NCBI GenBank assembly: GCA_002706605.1
Contig: PALT01000025.1
Coordinates: forward strand, 124,001 to 188,000
DNA from: Rhodovulum sp.
GTDB taxonomy: Bacteria; Pseudomonadota; Alphaproteobacteria; Rhodobacterales; Rhodobacteraceae
Direction of reading: 5' to 3'
DNA: 64,000 bases
Part shown: in pieces, positions 1 to 8,612 of the stretch
Numbering within the stretch: the first letter of the stretch is position 1
Layout: every line of letters starts with the position of its first letter
Program-made: the position numbers and the translations under genes
The notes under the pieces: model-generated
The model's database searches: none
Seen by the model: only the letters and a program-made list of their open reading frames with translations
What the model was told of the DNA's origin: nothing

Positions 1-690
1 CGCCTCATCCACGGCCTTGGACACGGGGTCCATCAGGGCAGGCGCGTGGGTCGAAAACGCGTCGATAATGTCCTTGGCGCGGAACAGGAAAATGCCTGCG
101 TTCCACATGAAATTCCCCGCCGCCAACATCTCTGTGGCGCGGGCAAGTTCGGGTTTTTCGACGAACCGGCGCAGGGCGACCGCATGGCCGTCTTCGTCTG
201 GCACCGCGCTCAATTCCAGATAGCCATAAGCCGTTTCAGGATGTGTCGGCGCGATCCCAAAGGTCACCAATTGCCCGTCCTGCACGGCCTTAAGGCCCGC
301 AGTGATCGCCGCATGAAAGGCCCCCTTATCAGGAATTAGATGATCAGACGGGGCAACCAGCATGGCCGCTTCGGGATCGGTCTTGGCCAGACAAAGAGCC
401 GCCGCAAGAACCGCAGGGCCGGTATTGCGCCCCTCGGGCTCAATCACAACCGCGCCGGGATCAATGCCGATGGCGGCCAGTTGCTCGGTCACGATGAACC
501 GGAAATCCGAGTTCGTCAGAACAATCGGCGCCGCAAAATCCGGATCATCCCCCGTCATTCGCAGGGCCGAGGATTGAAACAGGGTTTGCTTGCCCACCAA
601 CGGGACAAACTGCTTGGGATAGGATTTACGGCTCAGCGGCCAAAGCCGTGTCCCAGACCCGCCGCACAGGATCACCGGATGAATTTTCAT
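1..690 (-). CDS. manC: Mannose-1-phosphate guanylyltransferase, C-terminus cut by window edge
   Basis: Makes GDP-mannose from mannose-1-phosphate and GTP, a cytoplasmic step toward surface polysaccharide. The minus-strand reading frame starts at an ATG at 690 and stays open to position 1, so about 230 N-terminal residues are present. The start MKIHPVILCGGSGTRLWPLS holds the nucleotidyltransferase signature GGSGTRLWPLSR, followed by YPKQF. A VAPSDHLI motif and an FVEKP motif, both typical of the ManC/AlgA nucleotidyltransferase domain, come later. The C-terminal part lies outside the window, so I cannot say whether this is a bifunctional isomerase/guanylyltransferase. The phosphomannomutase gene ending 107 bp upstream on the same strand supplies its substrate, so an operon is likely. 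Confidence 0.9.
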   Translation of the reverse strand, partial: MKIHPVILCGGSGTRLWPLSRKSYPKQFVPLVGKQTLFQSSALRMTGDDPDFAAPIVLTNSDFRFIVTEQLAAIGIDPGAVVIEPEGRNTGPAVLAAALCLAKTDPEAAMLVAPSDHLIPDKGAFHAAITAGLKAVQDGQLVTFGIAPTHPETAYGYLELSAVPDEDGHAVALRRFVEKPELARATEMLAAGNFMWNAGIFLFRAKDIIDAFSTHAPALMDPVSKAVDEA

Positions 691-796
691 GGGTTTGCGC
701 CCCTCGTAATGCAAAGGCGAAAATCGAAAGAAATAAACATATCGGCCTCGCTTAACTTCAAAAAAATAAAAGAAAAAACGCACCTCTATGGGCGCT

Positions 797-2179
797 TTAA
801 ATTGTTAATTGCCCCACTCGTTCCCGCAACACGGCAAGACCGCAATCAAGCGCCTGCGCCACTTCTTCGCGCCCACCCGCCTCGACATAGAGACGGAGTT
901 CCGGCGCATTCCCCGAGGGGCGCACATGAAACACGCGCCCGTCCCGCGTGCGCATTCTGACCCCGTCCGTCAGGTCGCAGCCGGCCTCTGTCGCCCCAAG
1001 ATGCGCAAGGAAGGCCGCGCGCGCAGAGACGTCCGCGCCAAGCTCGGCCACCAGTGCGCGCATGGCCTCTTCGGGCAGGTCCTGCAGCCGATCCGCCGCG
1101 GTGAACCGCGCAGGTTCCTCTGCGACGCGGGCCGACACAGGCCCCGTACCGGCCGCGGCGAGGACGGCCAAAATCGGCAAAACGGCATCACGGGTCACAA
1201 GGGGCGCAATCCTGCCGCGCGGTCCCTCGGCGGCAAAGCCCAACAAAAACCCGCCATTCGCCTCATACCCACAGACCTTGCCGCCCGCCTGTTCCATCGC
1301 GGCGATAACATAGGGCGATCCAATGCGGGTGCGCATCACCTGCGCAAAGCCCTTTTCCATCACCGCACTGTTGGACGAAATCGGGGTCACAACCGTCTCG
1401 GCACCAAGGGCGTGCGACGTGATCTGGCCCAACACATCGCCCGGCACCACCTGCCCCGTTTCATCGGCCAATAGGGGGCGGTCCGCATCGCCATCGGTCG
1501 AGACAATCGCGTCCAGATCATGCGCGTGCGACCACGCCTTGAGCATCTCGCGTGTCTCGTCGCTGACCGCTTCGGTATCCACCGGAATAAACGTTTCAGA
1601 CCGGCCCAGTTCAATGACCTCGGCCCCGCAGCCCTGCAAAATCGCCATCAACAGGTCCCGCCCGACGGAACTATGGGCGTAGAGCCCGATCCGCCGCCCC
1701 GTCAACGTCCCCGCATAGGCCGTCACATACCGCGTGATATACGCGGCCCCGACCCCCTCATTCTGCTGCACCGTGCCACGCGGCACCACCGGAACGGCTT
1801 GCCCCAGCGCGGCCGTGATTTGCATCTCGTCGGCTTTGGAAATTTCGCCGTGGCTTGTGTAGAATTTCAGGCCATTTCGGTCGGCCGGTATATGGCTACC
1901 GGTGATCATGATCGCCCCCGCATGTGCCGCATATGCGCCGAGGGCAAGGGCCGGTGTCGGCACGGCACCGGCGCGCACCACGTCAAGACCCGCGTCTAAG
2001 GCCGCGGCCTCAACCATCGCGGCGATGCTGGGCGACGACGGGCGCAGATCCTCGCCAATCCAGAGCGCGCCAGCCAGATCGCAGCTGGCAGCAAAGGCTT
2101 GGACATGGGCGGTTACGACATCCTCGGTCAACTCAACCACCAGCCCGCGCAAGCCGCTTGTCCCGAACCTAGGTGCCAT
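797..2179 (-). CDS. Phosphomannomutase (alpha-D-phosphohexomutase family)
   Basis: Interconverts mannose-6-phosphate and mannose-1-phosphate in the cytoplasm. The 460-residue protein has the expected family length. An FGTSGLRG start motif is present near residue 5. The catalytic serine loop is at about residues 94-99 (TGSHIP, a variant of the usual TASHNP), followed by NGLKFY. The magnesium loop DGDADRP is at 229-235. The C-terminal sugar-phosphate-binding part contains RPSGNAPELRLY. It lies upstream of the guanylyltransferase on the same strand, which favours phosphomannomutase (ManB type) over phosphoglucosamine mutase. The TGSHIP variation in the serine loop is mildly unusual, but the serine and histidine are kept. 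Confidence 0.88.
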   Translation of the reverse strand: MAPRFGTSGLRGLVVELTEDVVTAHVQAFAASCDLAGALWIGEDLRPSSPSIAAMVEAAALDAGLDVVRAGAVPTPALALGAYAAHAGAIMITGSHIPADRNGLKFYTSHGEISKADEMQITAALGQAVPVVPRGTVQQNEGVGAAYITRYVTAYAGTLTGRRIGLYAHSSVGRDLLMAILQGCGAEVIELGRSETFIPVDTEAVSDETREMLKAWSHAHDLDAIVSTDGDADRPLLADETGQVVPGDVLGQITSHALGAETVVTPISSNSAVMEKGFAQVMRTRIGSPYVIAAMEQAGGKVCGYEANGGFLLGFAAEGPRGRIAPLVTRDAVLPILAVLAAAGTGPVSARVAEEPARFTAADRLQDLPEEAMRALVAELGADVSARAAFLAHLGATEAGCDLTDGVRMRTRDGRVFHVRPSGNAPELRLYVEAGGREEVAQALDCGLAVLRERVGQLTI

Positions 2180-2277
2180 TCAAATCTCGAAAATTATACA
2201 TTTACGGCAAGGCCTTACGTTTTAAATCTAAAAAAAAATTTCAATTCAACCGCGCCACGCTCTGGCAAAAATACGCG

Positions 2278-2775
2278 TCACGCAGATGGGGGATGGATCA
2301 GAATGGTGAACCCCTCCTCCTCACTCGGGGGGACGAAATGTTTGGCAAATCGATGGAACATGTCGTCCGTGACCTGAAACGGGTGATCGCCCGATGCGTT
2401 GCGTGCATGCAGACGTTCCAGACAGACCGCATCCGGCGTCTCCAGAACGTGCATGATGTGATCGGCGCCCGTCTCTTCGATCAGACCACGCATCCACCTG
2501 CGGCTGTCGATCGTGTTGGCCTGAAAATCCAGAACCACGGTCACGCCCGCATCCAACAGCGCCACAAGATGCGGCCCCATGGCCGCGCGCAGACGCCCCG
2601 AATAGTGCAGGAAATCCGCCCCCGTCCGCATCTGATCGCCAAACAGGGGGTGCAGCCATTCATCCTCAACCACCAGAACCGCGCCATGTTCTGCCACCAA
2701 GTGCGCAGCCAGCGTCGATTTCCCCGACGCGATCTTGCCACAGAGCATATGCAACGTGCCGCGTTTTACAGACAT
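2278..2775 (-). CDS. P-loop kinase-like ATP-binding protein
   Basis: A 165-residue cytoplasmic protein with a Walker A motif GKIASGKST near its start (MSVKRGTLHMLCGKIASGKS). It resembles the family of small AAA_33-type kinases that phosphorylate small molecules, including antibiotics or nucleosides. An aspartate/glutamate pair (VVEDEW) follows the P-loop at the position where such kinases bind substrate. The reading frame runs 17 codons further upstream to 2826, but the ATG at 2775 puts the P-loop at the usual distance from the start. The substrate cannot be named. It is divergent from the lipoprotein gene at 2904. Confidence 0.7.
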   Translation of the reverse strand: MSVKRGTLHMLCGKIASGKSTLAAHLVAEHGAVLVVEDEWLHPLFGDQMRTGADFLHYSGRLRAAMGPHLVALLDAGVTVVLDFQANTIDSRRWMRGLIEETGADHIMHVLETPDAVCLERLHARNASGDHPFQVTDDMFHRFAKHFVPPSEEEGFTILIHPPSA

Positions 2776-2903
2776 CCGATCCCCGCTGTATCTTCGCCGC
2801 GCCCCGAAAGGTGCAATCGACGCCAATCACTATGATCAAAGATTGACTCACCTTACACAGATTGCAACCTATAGGCGTAGATTGTGAGGTTAAGGAAATT
2901 CGA

Positions 2904-3191
2904 ATGCGCTTGTTGTTTACTCTTCCCGCTGTGGGTTTGCTTGCGGGATGTCTCAACACCGGACTGAGCGATCAACAAGAAACCGATCTGGTCGACCTTT
3001 GCCTGATCTTGGAGGAAGTAACCGGGCAATATTGGATCGACCACAGCGTTCCAACCTCAAGCGATCCGGACCTTCAAATCCCAAGCGTCCGCCCCATTAC
3101 CCAACTTGGCGGCACCCAACGCGGCGCGGGCAAGATCAACGCCTGTATCGAACGTCAAATCGTGGCCGGTACGACGGAGTTCTTGCCTTGA
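2904..3191 (+). CDS. Small predicted lipoprotein
   Basis: A 95-residue protein beginning MRLLFTLPAVGLLAGCLNTG. This is a lipoprotein signal peptide with the lipobox LAGC, so the mature protein should start at the cysteine (residue 16) and be anchored in a membrane. I chose the ATG at 2904 because it sits directly before the hydrophobic segment; the reading frame opens 14 codons earlier. The mature part is short, has no recognisable domain and contains two further cysteines. Function unknown. Confidence 0.65.
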   Translation: MRLLFTLPAVGLLAGCLNTGLSDQQETDLVDLCLILEEVTGQYWIDHSVPTSSDPDLQIPSVRPITQLGGTQRGAGKINACIERQIVAGTTEFLP

Positions 3192-3247
3192 TAAATCCTG
3201 ACTAACCGGTCAAAAAGAACGCAGTTCAAATTGTTCTGTGTATTTCT

Positions 3248-4273
3248 ATGTCTGACCCCACAATTGCGGCCGGGTTTGCGGCGGCATTTTTCGACTATGC
3301 CATTGAAAAAGGGGCCCCGCGCGATGTCCTGCTGTCGGCCTCGGGCCTGACGCCCGAGGACCTTGGCGATCAGGACAACCGCATACCCGTCACCGCCTAT
3401 CAAACCCTGATCGGCGCGGGGATTGCGGCCACGGGGGACACGGCCCTGTTGTTGCGCCACACGCTGGACACGAAACTGGAGATGATCAGCGTCGTCGGCC
3501 AGATCGTGCACAGCTCGGCCTCGCTGCCCCATTCGATTGAACAGCTGAACCGCTATCTGCACCTGATGGCAGAGAGCGAGGCGATGGCGGGTCGCGACCG
3601 GTTCGAGTTGCTGCAACAGGATGGGCAGGTCTGGATCGTGGATCATCTGCCTATCACCGGCCCCGACTATATCGGGATTGAGGCGTCTTTCGCGCGGTTC
3701 ATCAGTGAATTCCGCCGCTCCTTCCCCGGTCAGGTGTTCGGGATCGAGATGCAGGTCACTTATCCCGCCCCGCCCCATGTCGACGAATACCCCGACCTGT
3801 TCCAACTGCCCGTGACGTTCAACGCCACCCGCAATGCCCTGCGCATTGATCCCGTCTGGATCAGCGTGGATACGGAATTCGAACCGGGCAACGAATATGT
3901 CTTTGGGGTGTTTACCCGTCACGCGGATGAGTTGTTAACCAAACTCGGGCGCAGCGACAGTATCCGCGCGCGGATTGAGGCCCTGATCCTGCCCGACCTG
4001 CATCAGGGGTCCCTGTCGATGGACAAGGTCGCCCGTGATCTGGGGATGAGCCGCCAGACCCTCTATCGTCGCCTCAAGGACGAGGGCGCGACATTCGCCG
4101 AAATCCACGACGACCTGCGCCACAAGATGGCGTTGGACTATCTGACCGCGCGCAAGGTCACGGTGAACGAGGCGGCCTATCTCTTGGGCTTTTCCGAGGC
4201 CTCGTCGTTCGTGCGCGCCTTTAAACGCTGGACCGGCCAGAGCCCCAGCGCCTTTCGCGACGGCGCGCGGTAA
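3248..4273 (+). CDS. AraC-family transcriptional regulator
   Basis: A 341-residue DNA-binding regulator. The N-terminal two thirds resemble the Arabinose_bd-type sensor domain of OruR/ArgR-like AraC regulators (start MSDPTIAAGFAAAFFDYAIE, then GAPRDVLLSASGL). The C-terminal ~100 residues hold two helix-turn-helix motifs: LSMDKVARDLGMSRQTLYRRL, and VTVNEAAYLLGFSEASSFVR followed by AFKRWTGQSPSAFR, the classic AraC signature. It lies just upstream of a perfect inverted repeat (4283-4329) and a run of small envelope genes. It may control them, but nothing in the sequence proves the target. Confidence 0.88.
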   Translation: MSDPTIAAGFAAAFFDYAIEKGAPRDVLLSASGLTPEDLGDQDNRIPVTAYQTLIGAGIAATGDTALLLRHTLDTKLEMISVVGQIVHSSASLPHSIEQLNRYLHLMAESEAMAGRDRFELLQQDGQVWIVDHLPITGPDYIGIEASFARFISEFRRSFPGQVFGIEMQVTYPAPPHVDEYPDLFQLPVTFNATRNALRIDPVWISVDTEFEPGNEYVFGVFTRHADELLTKLGRSDSIRARIEALILPDLHQGSLSMDKVARDLGMSRQTLYRRLKDEGATFAEIHDDLRHKMALDYLTARKVTVNEAAYLLGFSEASSFVRAFKRWTGQSPSAFRDGAR

Positions 4274-4282
4274 CGAAAACGG

Positions 4283-4329
4283 CCGCAGGTTTCATTTGGC
4301 ACCAGATGTCAATTCAATGAAACCTGCGG
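4283..4329. repeat. Perfect 14-bp inverted repeat with 19-bp spacer
   Basis: CCGCAGGTTTCATT at 4283-4296 is repeated in inverse at 4316-4329 without mismatch. It begins 10 bp after the AraC-type gene stop and ends 69 bp before the next start. There is no T-run after it on the plus strand, so it is not a standard terminator. It could be an operator, an mRNA hairpin or a mobile repeat unit. Confidence 0.75.
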
Positions 4330-4397
4330 TCATCCCGATCCGCGCCGCCACTGTCTATGTCCCTGTGCAAGAACAACACGCACAAAGGACTATAGAT

Positions 4398-4763
4398 ATG
4401 AAACATTCCGCATTTGCCCTGATCGCCTCTGCCGCTCTGCTGGCTGCCTGTGCCGACAGCGGCGCCAACTACACCCCGATCGTGGACGGCACCAAGAACG
4501 CGACCTTTAACAGCGACCTCAGCGCCTGCCGCACCCTTGCCAAGCACGAACTGGCCAATGGCGATGCGGCCATGGGCGGGGCTATCGTCGGCGCGGGTGC
4601 CGGCGCGGTTCTGGGCGGTCTGGATGAGGATACCACCGCCGGTGCGGGGGCGCTGGTCGGCGCGCTGACCGGTGCGATTGCCGGTTCGGTCGAGAACCAA
4701 GAGGCGCAACAGGCCGTCGTCATCAAATGCATGCAAGGTCGCGGCCACGCCGTGGTCGGCTAA
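4398..4763 (+). CDS. Glycine-zipper lipoprotein
   Basis: A 121-residue envelope protein starting MKHSAFALIASAALLAACAD, a lipoprotein signal with lipobox LAAC (cysteine at residue 18). The second half is rich in small residues (GGAIVGAGAGAVLGG and GAGALVGALTGAIAGS), the pattern of a glycine-zipper membrane segment as in SlyB/OsmB-like outer-membrane lipoproteins. Two further cysteines flank the zipper (SACRTL and IKCMQG). The ATG at 4398 was chosen because the signal peptide starts there; the upstream extension of the frame overlaps the inverted repeat at 4283-4329. The specific role is unknown; family members often affect envelope integrity. Confidence 0.75.
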   Translation: MKHSAFALIASAALLAACADSGANYTPIVDGTKNATFNSDLSACRTLAKHELANGDAAMGGAIVGAGAGAVLGGLDEDTTAGAGALVGALTGAIAGSVENQEAQQAVVIKCMQGRGHAVVG

Positions 4764-4785
4764 CCCATCTGCCAAAGGACACGTC

Positions 4786-4947
4786 ATGACCGACATCCTG
4801 ACCTACCGCCGCCACCGGTTCGACGCGCTCTATTCGCTGTTGACCGGCGAAGGCGCGGGCATCCGCCCTCACCATCCCCACGCCGAGGGCCGCCTGCGTC
4901 CGTCCACATTTGCGCCTGCCGCATTTGTGTTCAAATATCGGACCTAG
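4786..4947 (+). CDS. Short hypothetical protein
   Basis: A possible 53-residue protein (MTDILTYRRHRFDALYSLLT...) with a good ribosome-binding site (AAAGGA) 9 bp before the ATG at 4786. It sits between the glycine-zipper lipoprotein and the membrane-protein gene in the same direction, with short spacings. It is basic and histidine-rich, and I recognise no domain. Spacing and ribosome-binding site are the only support. Confidence 0.4.
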   Translation: MTDILTYRRHRFDALYSLLTGEGAGIRPHHPHAEGRLRPSTFAPAAFVFKYRT

Positions 4948-4962
4948 GAACGAGGTGCCCCC

Positions 4963-5337
4963 ATGTCCCATGCCCAATACGCCCTGATCTACGCGACCCT
5001 ATGCGGCCTGCCTGTCATCATGCACATCGGGTTGATCGCGGGGCGGGCATGGGGCCGGTACACGATGGGCGGGCGGTATCCCGGCCGTCTGCCCGCACGG
5101 TTGCGCGTCGCCTCTGGCGCGCAGGCCGCAGTGTTGATCGCGATGGCGGCGGTTGTGCTGGACCGTGGCGGGGTCATTGCCCTGCCCCTGCCCGCGCCCG
5201 CGTTCTGGGTCGTCTTGGCCCTGACCATCGTGACCAACATCTTGAACATCATCACCCCGTCCGCGCCGGAACGCCGCCTATGGGGTCCCGTCACGACGGG
5301 GATGAGCGCGGCGATCCTCGCCCTCACCCTGCTCTGA
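4963..5337 (+). CDS. Small integral membrane protein, unknown function
   Basis: A 124-residue protein with four predicted hydrophobic segments (about residues 5-27, 45-63, 72-93 and 105-122). This matches the pattern of small four-helix inner-membrane proteins found in many proteobacteria. The start MSHAQYALIYATLCGLPVIM is followed by a charged loop with several arginines and glycines. It ends 18 bp before the NAD(P)-binding gene, so the two are probably co-transcribed. I recognise no family name and propose no function. Confidence 0.6.
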   Translation: MSHAQYALIYATLCGLPVIMHIGLIAGRAWGRYTMGGRYPGRLPARLRVASGAQAAVLIAMAAVVLDRGGVIALPLPAPAFWVVLALTIVTNILNIITPSAPERRLWGPVTTGMSAAILALTLL

Positions 5338-5355
5338 CCCGCGAAAGGAGCCGCC

Positions 5356-6195
5356 ATGAACACCGTCTTTATCGCCGGAGCCACGGGCTATCTGGGCCGT
5401 CACCTCTGCGCGGAATACAGCCGCCGTGGATGGTACGTCACCGCGCTTGTGCGTGATAGATCCCGCGCGCGCGATCTGGCCGCCGACAGTCTGGTTGAGG
5501 CACAGGCGACCGATCCCAGCACCCTGCGCGGGGTGATGGCGGGCGTGGACCTGGTGGTCTCGGCCCTTGGGATCACGAAACAGAACGACGGCCTGACCTA
5601 TCGCGATGTCGATTATCAGGCGAACCTGAACCTGCTGCATGAGGCCCTGCGCGCCCATGTGCCCCAATTCGCCTATGCCCATGTCCTGAACGCCGCCGCC
5701 ATGCGCGACGTGCCTTTGGTCGGTGCGAAATGCGATTTTGTGGACGCCCTTCTGGCCGCCGATATCGCGCATACCGTCATGGCCCCGTCGGGGTATTTTT
5801 CCGATATGGGCGATTTCCTGAGCATGGCGCGCGGAGGGCGGGTCTGGCTGTTCGGGGACGGGCAGAACCGGATCAACCCGATCCACGGCGCGGACCTTGC
5901 CGCCGCCACCGTCGACGCGACCGCGGCCCGTCGCCCATGGGTCGACATCGGCGGGCCGGACGTGTTTACCCATAACGAATTGGCCGCCTTGGCCTTTGAT
6001 GTTTTGGGACGTCCGGCACGAGTGACACACTTGCCGGACACGGTCCGGCGCGGCGCGATCCAGATGCTGCGCCTTGGCATCCCGCGCCAGATCGCAGGCC
6101 CCGCGCAGTTCTTTCTGACGGCCATGGGCATGGACATGATAGGCGAATGCCATGGGAACCACCGGCTACGGGATCACTTTCAAAACGCCACGTAG
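5356..6195 (+). CDS. NAD(P)-binding protein, atypical SDR / NmrA-like
   Basis: A 279-residue protein with an N-terminal Rossmann motif GATGYLGRHL (residues 8-17), as in NmrA-like and other atypical short-chain dehydrogenases. The chain then follows the family pattern: a VSALGITK segment, a phosphosugar- or quinone-reductase-like middle, and a FTHNELAALAFDVLGRP segment typical of SDR_a5-like proteins. No clear YxxxK catalytic pair is visible, so it may bind a nucleotide without classical dehydrogenase chemistry. A ribosome-binding site GAAAGGAG lies 8 bp before the ATG. It follows a small membrane-protein gene with an 18-bp gap and precedes another. Confidence 0.75.
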   Translation: MNTVFIAGATGYLGRHLCAEYSRRGWYVTALVRDRSRARDLAADSLVEAQATDPSTLRGVMAGVDLVVSALGITKQNDGLTYRDVDYQANLNLLHEALRAHVPQFAYAHVLNAAAMRDVPLVGAKCDFVDALLAADIAHTVMAPSGYFSDMGDFLSMARGGRVWLFGDGQNRINPIHGADLAAATVDATAARRPWVDIGGPDVFTHNELAALAFDVLGRPARVTHLPDTVRRGAIQMLRLGIPRQIAGPAQFFLTAMGMDMIGECHGNHRLRDHFQNAT

Positions 6196-6223
6196 ATCAT
6201 TTACTTTATTGGAAATTATTCAA

Positions 6224-6871
6224 ATGACGCTCTCTCGCGCGGGTGGCATATCCGCCCTCATTTGCGCCCTGACATATGTGATCGGAATGGCGGTTTTGCT
6301 GGTGATCCTTGTGCCCTTGGGCTATCTAGACACGCCGGTGGGCGAATTGCCGTTGGCGGTCCAAACCGTGCCCGGCGTTATGATTGCGTGGAACACGGTG
6401 ATCTATATCGTGAACGCCTTGGCCCTGATCGTATTGGTCACCGCCCTATCTGCGCAGATGCGCACGGGCGCGCCCGCGATGGCCGCCGTGGCGCAGGGCG
6501 CGGGCCTGATCTGGGCCGCGCTGGTCCTTGGGGCGGGGATGATCGCCAACGTGGCCGTGGAGTTGGCGACCGCCCACCCCGACACCGCCGCGCCTCTGTG
6601 GCATGCGCTGCACGCGGTTGAGCTTGGCCTAGGCGGAGGGAACGAAATCGCGGGCGGATTTTGGATCACTGTGGTTAGCCTTGGCGCAGGACATTTCGGG
6701 CGCGGCATCCGCTTGGTCGGTGCCTTTACGGGACTATCCGGCGTCGCAACGATCGTCCCCGCCGTGGGCGATCCGGCGGGCGCAGTCTTTGGCGTTGGGG
6801 CAATCCTGTGGTTCTTTTTGATCGCGGCCCGCCTATGGCGCGATGCACCCATCAGTGCATCGATCAAATAG
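6224..6871 (+). CDS. Integral membrane protein, unknown function (DUF4386-like)
   Basis: A 215-residue protein with about six hydrophobic segments, starting MTLSRAGGISALICALTYVI. The length and layout resemble the DUF4386-type membrane proteins, but I am not certain of that assignment. The frame opens earlier at 6152, overlapping the end of the preceding gene. I prefer the ATG at 6224, which follows a GGAAA ribosome-binding site and precedes the first membrane helix directly. It is 28 bp after the NAD(P)-binding gene, consistent with one transcript. Confidence 0.6.
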   Translation: MTLSRAGGISALICALTYVIGMAVLLVILVPLGYLDTPVGELPLAVQTVPGVMIAWNTVIYIVNALALIVLVTALSAQMRTGAPAMAAVAQGAGLIWAALVLGAGMIANVAVELATAHPDTAAPLWHALHAVELGLGGGNEIAGGFWITVVSLGAGHFGRGIRLVGAFTGLSGVATIVPAVGDPAGAVFGVGAILWFFLIAARLWRDAPISASIK

Positions 6872-6984
6872 CCTCTCAAAACCCAGAGCGCGTTACCGAA
6901 ATTGAAATACTCAACCCTCGATTGCATCTCGAAAACAGGACGACGGCGCGACACATCGCGAAAATTCACACATCCAGCCGCGCT

Positions 6985-7440
6985 CTAGAAATCGGCGTTC
7001 GTGGTCAGAGCATACTCGCCACCCGCTGGCAGATACGCGGTGATCCAGCCCATGAAGACATCGTTAAAAACGGTCAGCAACGGCACGCGGTCGACTTGAT
7101 CACGCATCCACGTGATCACCGTCCCCGACCCACGCGTACCCAGATCGGGATAGACATAGGCGCAGCCCAGATAGGACCCGTGACCATCGCGGATCACCCA
7201 CGCAAACGAGCGCGAGGAGGTGAATTCACGCTCATGCCACGCCAGATCAATTGCGTTTTCCGACAGGGTCAACCCAACCGGCCAATCATCCCCGAATAGC
7301 CCCTTCAAAACGGCACTCGATCCCGTCACGACCGCGAAATCCTCATCCACGACGGACGGGTCCAGCGGGGTCAGATGAAAGGTCCCCAAGACCGCCGAAC
7401 GCGGCGGTCTTGAGGTCGCAAAATCGGGATGCGGATCCAC
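6985..7440 (-). CDS. GNAT-like N-acetyltransferase family protein
   Basis: A 151-residue protein starting at a GTG (7440) only 3 bp after the stop of the oxygenase gene, so the two are translationally close. Mid-protein, a WVIRDGHGSYLGCAYVYPD segment resembles the strand 4 / loop region of GNAT acetyltransferases. The canonical acetyl-CoA loop (Q/RxxGxG/A) is not evident, so catalytic activity is uncertain. Codons 10-18 form a perfect 10-bp hairpin (7387-7412). It probably belongs to the same transcript as the oxygenase. Confidence 0.5.
   Translation of the reverse strand: MDPHPDFATSRPPRSAVLGTFHLTPLDPSVVDEDFAVVTGSSAVLKGLFGDDWPVGLTLSENAIDLAWHEREFTSSRSFAWVIRDGHGSYLGCAYVYPDLGTRGSGTVITWMRDQVDRVPLLTVFNDVFMGWITAYLPAGGEYALTTNADF
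7387..7412. repeat. 10-bp perfect hairpin in the 5' end of the GNAT-like gene
   Basis: CAAGACCGCC (7387-7396) and GGCGGTCTTG (7403-7412) are perfect inverse copies around a 6-base loop. On the minus strand the hairpin follows the oxygenase stop by about 32 bases and lies inside the first 20 codons of the next gene. It could act as an attenuator or as an mRNA 3' stabiliser. There is no U-run after it. Confidence 0.65.
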
Positions 7441-7443
7441 GGG

Positions 7444-8520
7444 TTATTCCCCGGGCATCTTGGCTTCGCGCTTGAACGGGTTCTCTTCTGGAACCGCATA
7501 GTCAGGGGTGAACAGGCCCTTATCCCGCGCCTCGGCCATATAGCGGAAGGCGTGCAACGACATGCGCATCAGGTGATCACCGGCCTTGGTCGGCGGGTAT
7601 TTTTCAATCGCCTCAGGGGTGCGGAATTTCTCAAGCGGCTCAATAATCGCGTGATAATCCAACCCGAAAAACAGCGGGGCCGAATAGCGCTCTTTCCCAA
7701 TGTTAACAACGCGGTGCTGGGTAGACTTAAAGCGACCACCGGACCACGTTTCGAACACGTCCCCGATGTTCACCACGAAACATCCCTCCAGCGGCGGGGC
7801 CTCGATCCAGACGTCTTCGGCGTTCATCACCTGCAACCCCGGACCGCCCTGCAACAGGATGGTAAAGCATTCGAAATCGGAGTGCGCGTCGATGCCGACG
7901 ACCTCATCCGACTTGGGCATGTCATTCTCGATATAGCGCAATAGGCGCAACTGAGACGTCGGGCAGGTGATGTGCTGGGTCAGTTCCTCGGTCGGGACAC
8001 CCAGTTCCAGCGCCAGCGCATCCAGCATCCGCAGACCGAGATTAAACACCGCGTCGTAATAGGTCGACACCGTGTCCTTCCACCCCGGAATGTCGGGCCA
8101 GACATTGGGCCCCGTCATGCGCCAGCCGGCAAGGTAATCGGGATGGTCGGCGGGGGCCTCATAGGACATATCCCACGCCTCATTAAAGTTGATCTTCTTG
8201 GGGAACTTGGTGCCGTTTTCCTCAAACGGAACATAGCCGCGATGGTTCGTCGTGAACCCGCACCAGTTCTTCATCTTGATACTGCGGGGTTGCTCGTGGA
8301 ACTGCTTGGAAGCTGCGAACAGCGCGTCAATCAGGTCCTGTGGAATGCCATGGTTGCGGATGTAAAAGAACCCCGAGGTGCGCGCAGCCGCGCCCAGTTC
8401 GGACGCCACGCGCGCCTTGTCCTCATCCGATCCGGTAAACAGTCCGGACAAATCGATAACCGGTAGGGTGGCCTCTTCGACCGACAGGGCCGTTTGCGAG
8501 GGCGAGTCGCCGTGCAGCAT
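7444..8520 (-). CDS. Isopenicillin-N-synthase-like Fe(II)/2-oxoglutarate oxygenase
   Basis: A 358-residue cytoplasmic non-heme iron oxygenase. The N-terminal DIOX_N half (PVIDLSGL near residue 20, then GFFYIRNHGIP at 50-60) and the C-terminal 2OG-FeII_Oxy half are both complete. The iron ligands are visible as H213 and D215 (HSD) and H269 (STQHRVVN). R278 and S280 (RYSAPLFF) form the R-x-S motif that binds 2-oxoglutarate. Family members hydroxylate or desaturate small molecules; the substrate is not evident. It is transcribed away from the polyamine-type ABC transporter at 8760, with 239 bp between them, so a shared control region is likely and the imported compound may be related to its substrate. 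Confidence 0.88.
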   Translation of the reverse strand: MLHGDSPSQTALSVEEATLPVIDLSGLFTGSDEDKARVASELGAAARTSGFFYIRNHGIPQDLIDALFAASKQFHEQPRSIKMKNWCGFTTNHRGYVPFEENGTKFPKKINFNEAWDMSYEAPADHPDYLAGWRMTGPNVWPDIPGWKDTVSTYYDAVFNLGLRMLDALALELGVPTEELTQHITCPTSQLRLLRYIENDMPKSDEVVGIDAHSDFECFTILLQGGPGLQVMNAEDVWIEAPPLEGCFVVNIGDVFETWSGGRFKSTQHRVVNIGKERYSAPLFFGLDYHAIIEPLEKFRTPEAIEKYPPTKAGDHLMRMSLHAFRYMAEARDKGLFTPDYAVPEENPFKREAKMPGE

Positions 8521-8612
8521 GTCACTTCTCCTTTAGGTTGCACGTGAATCCTGCCCAGCGACAGCCCCCAAGTCACGCACGGGATGAAAAAGGGCGCATG
8601 GTCCGACCTAGG

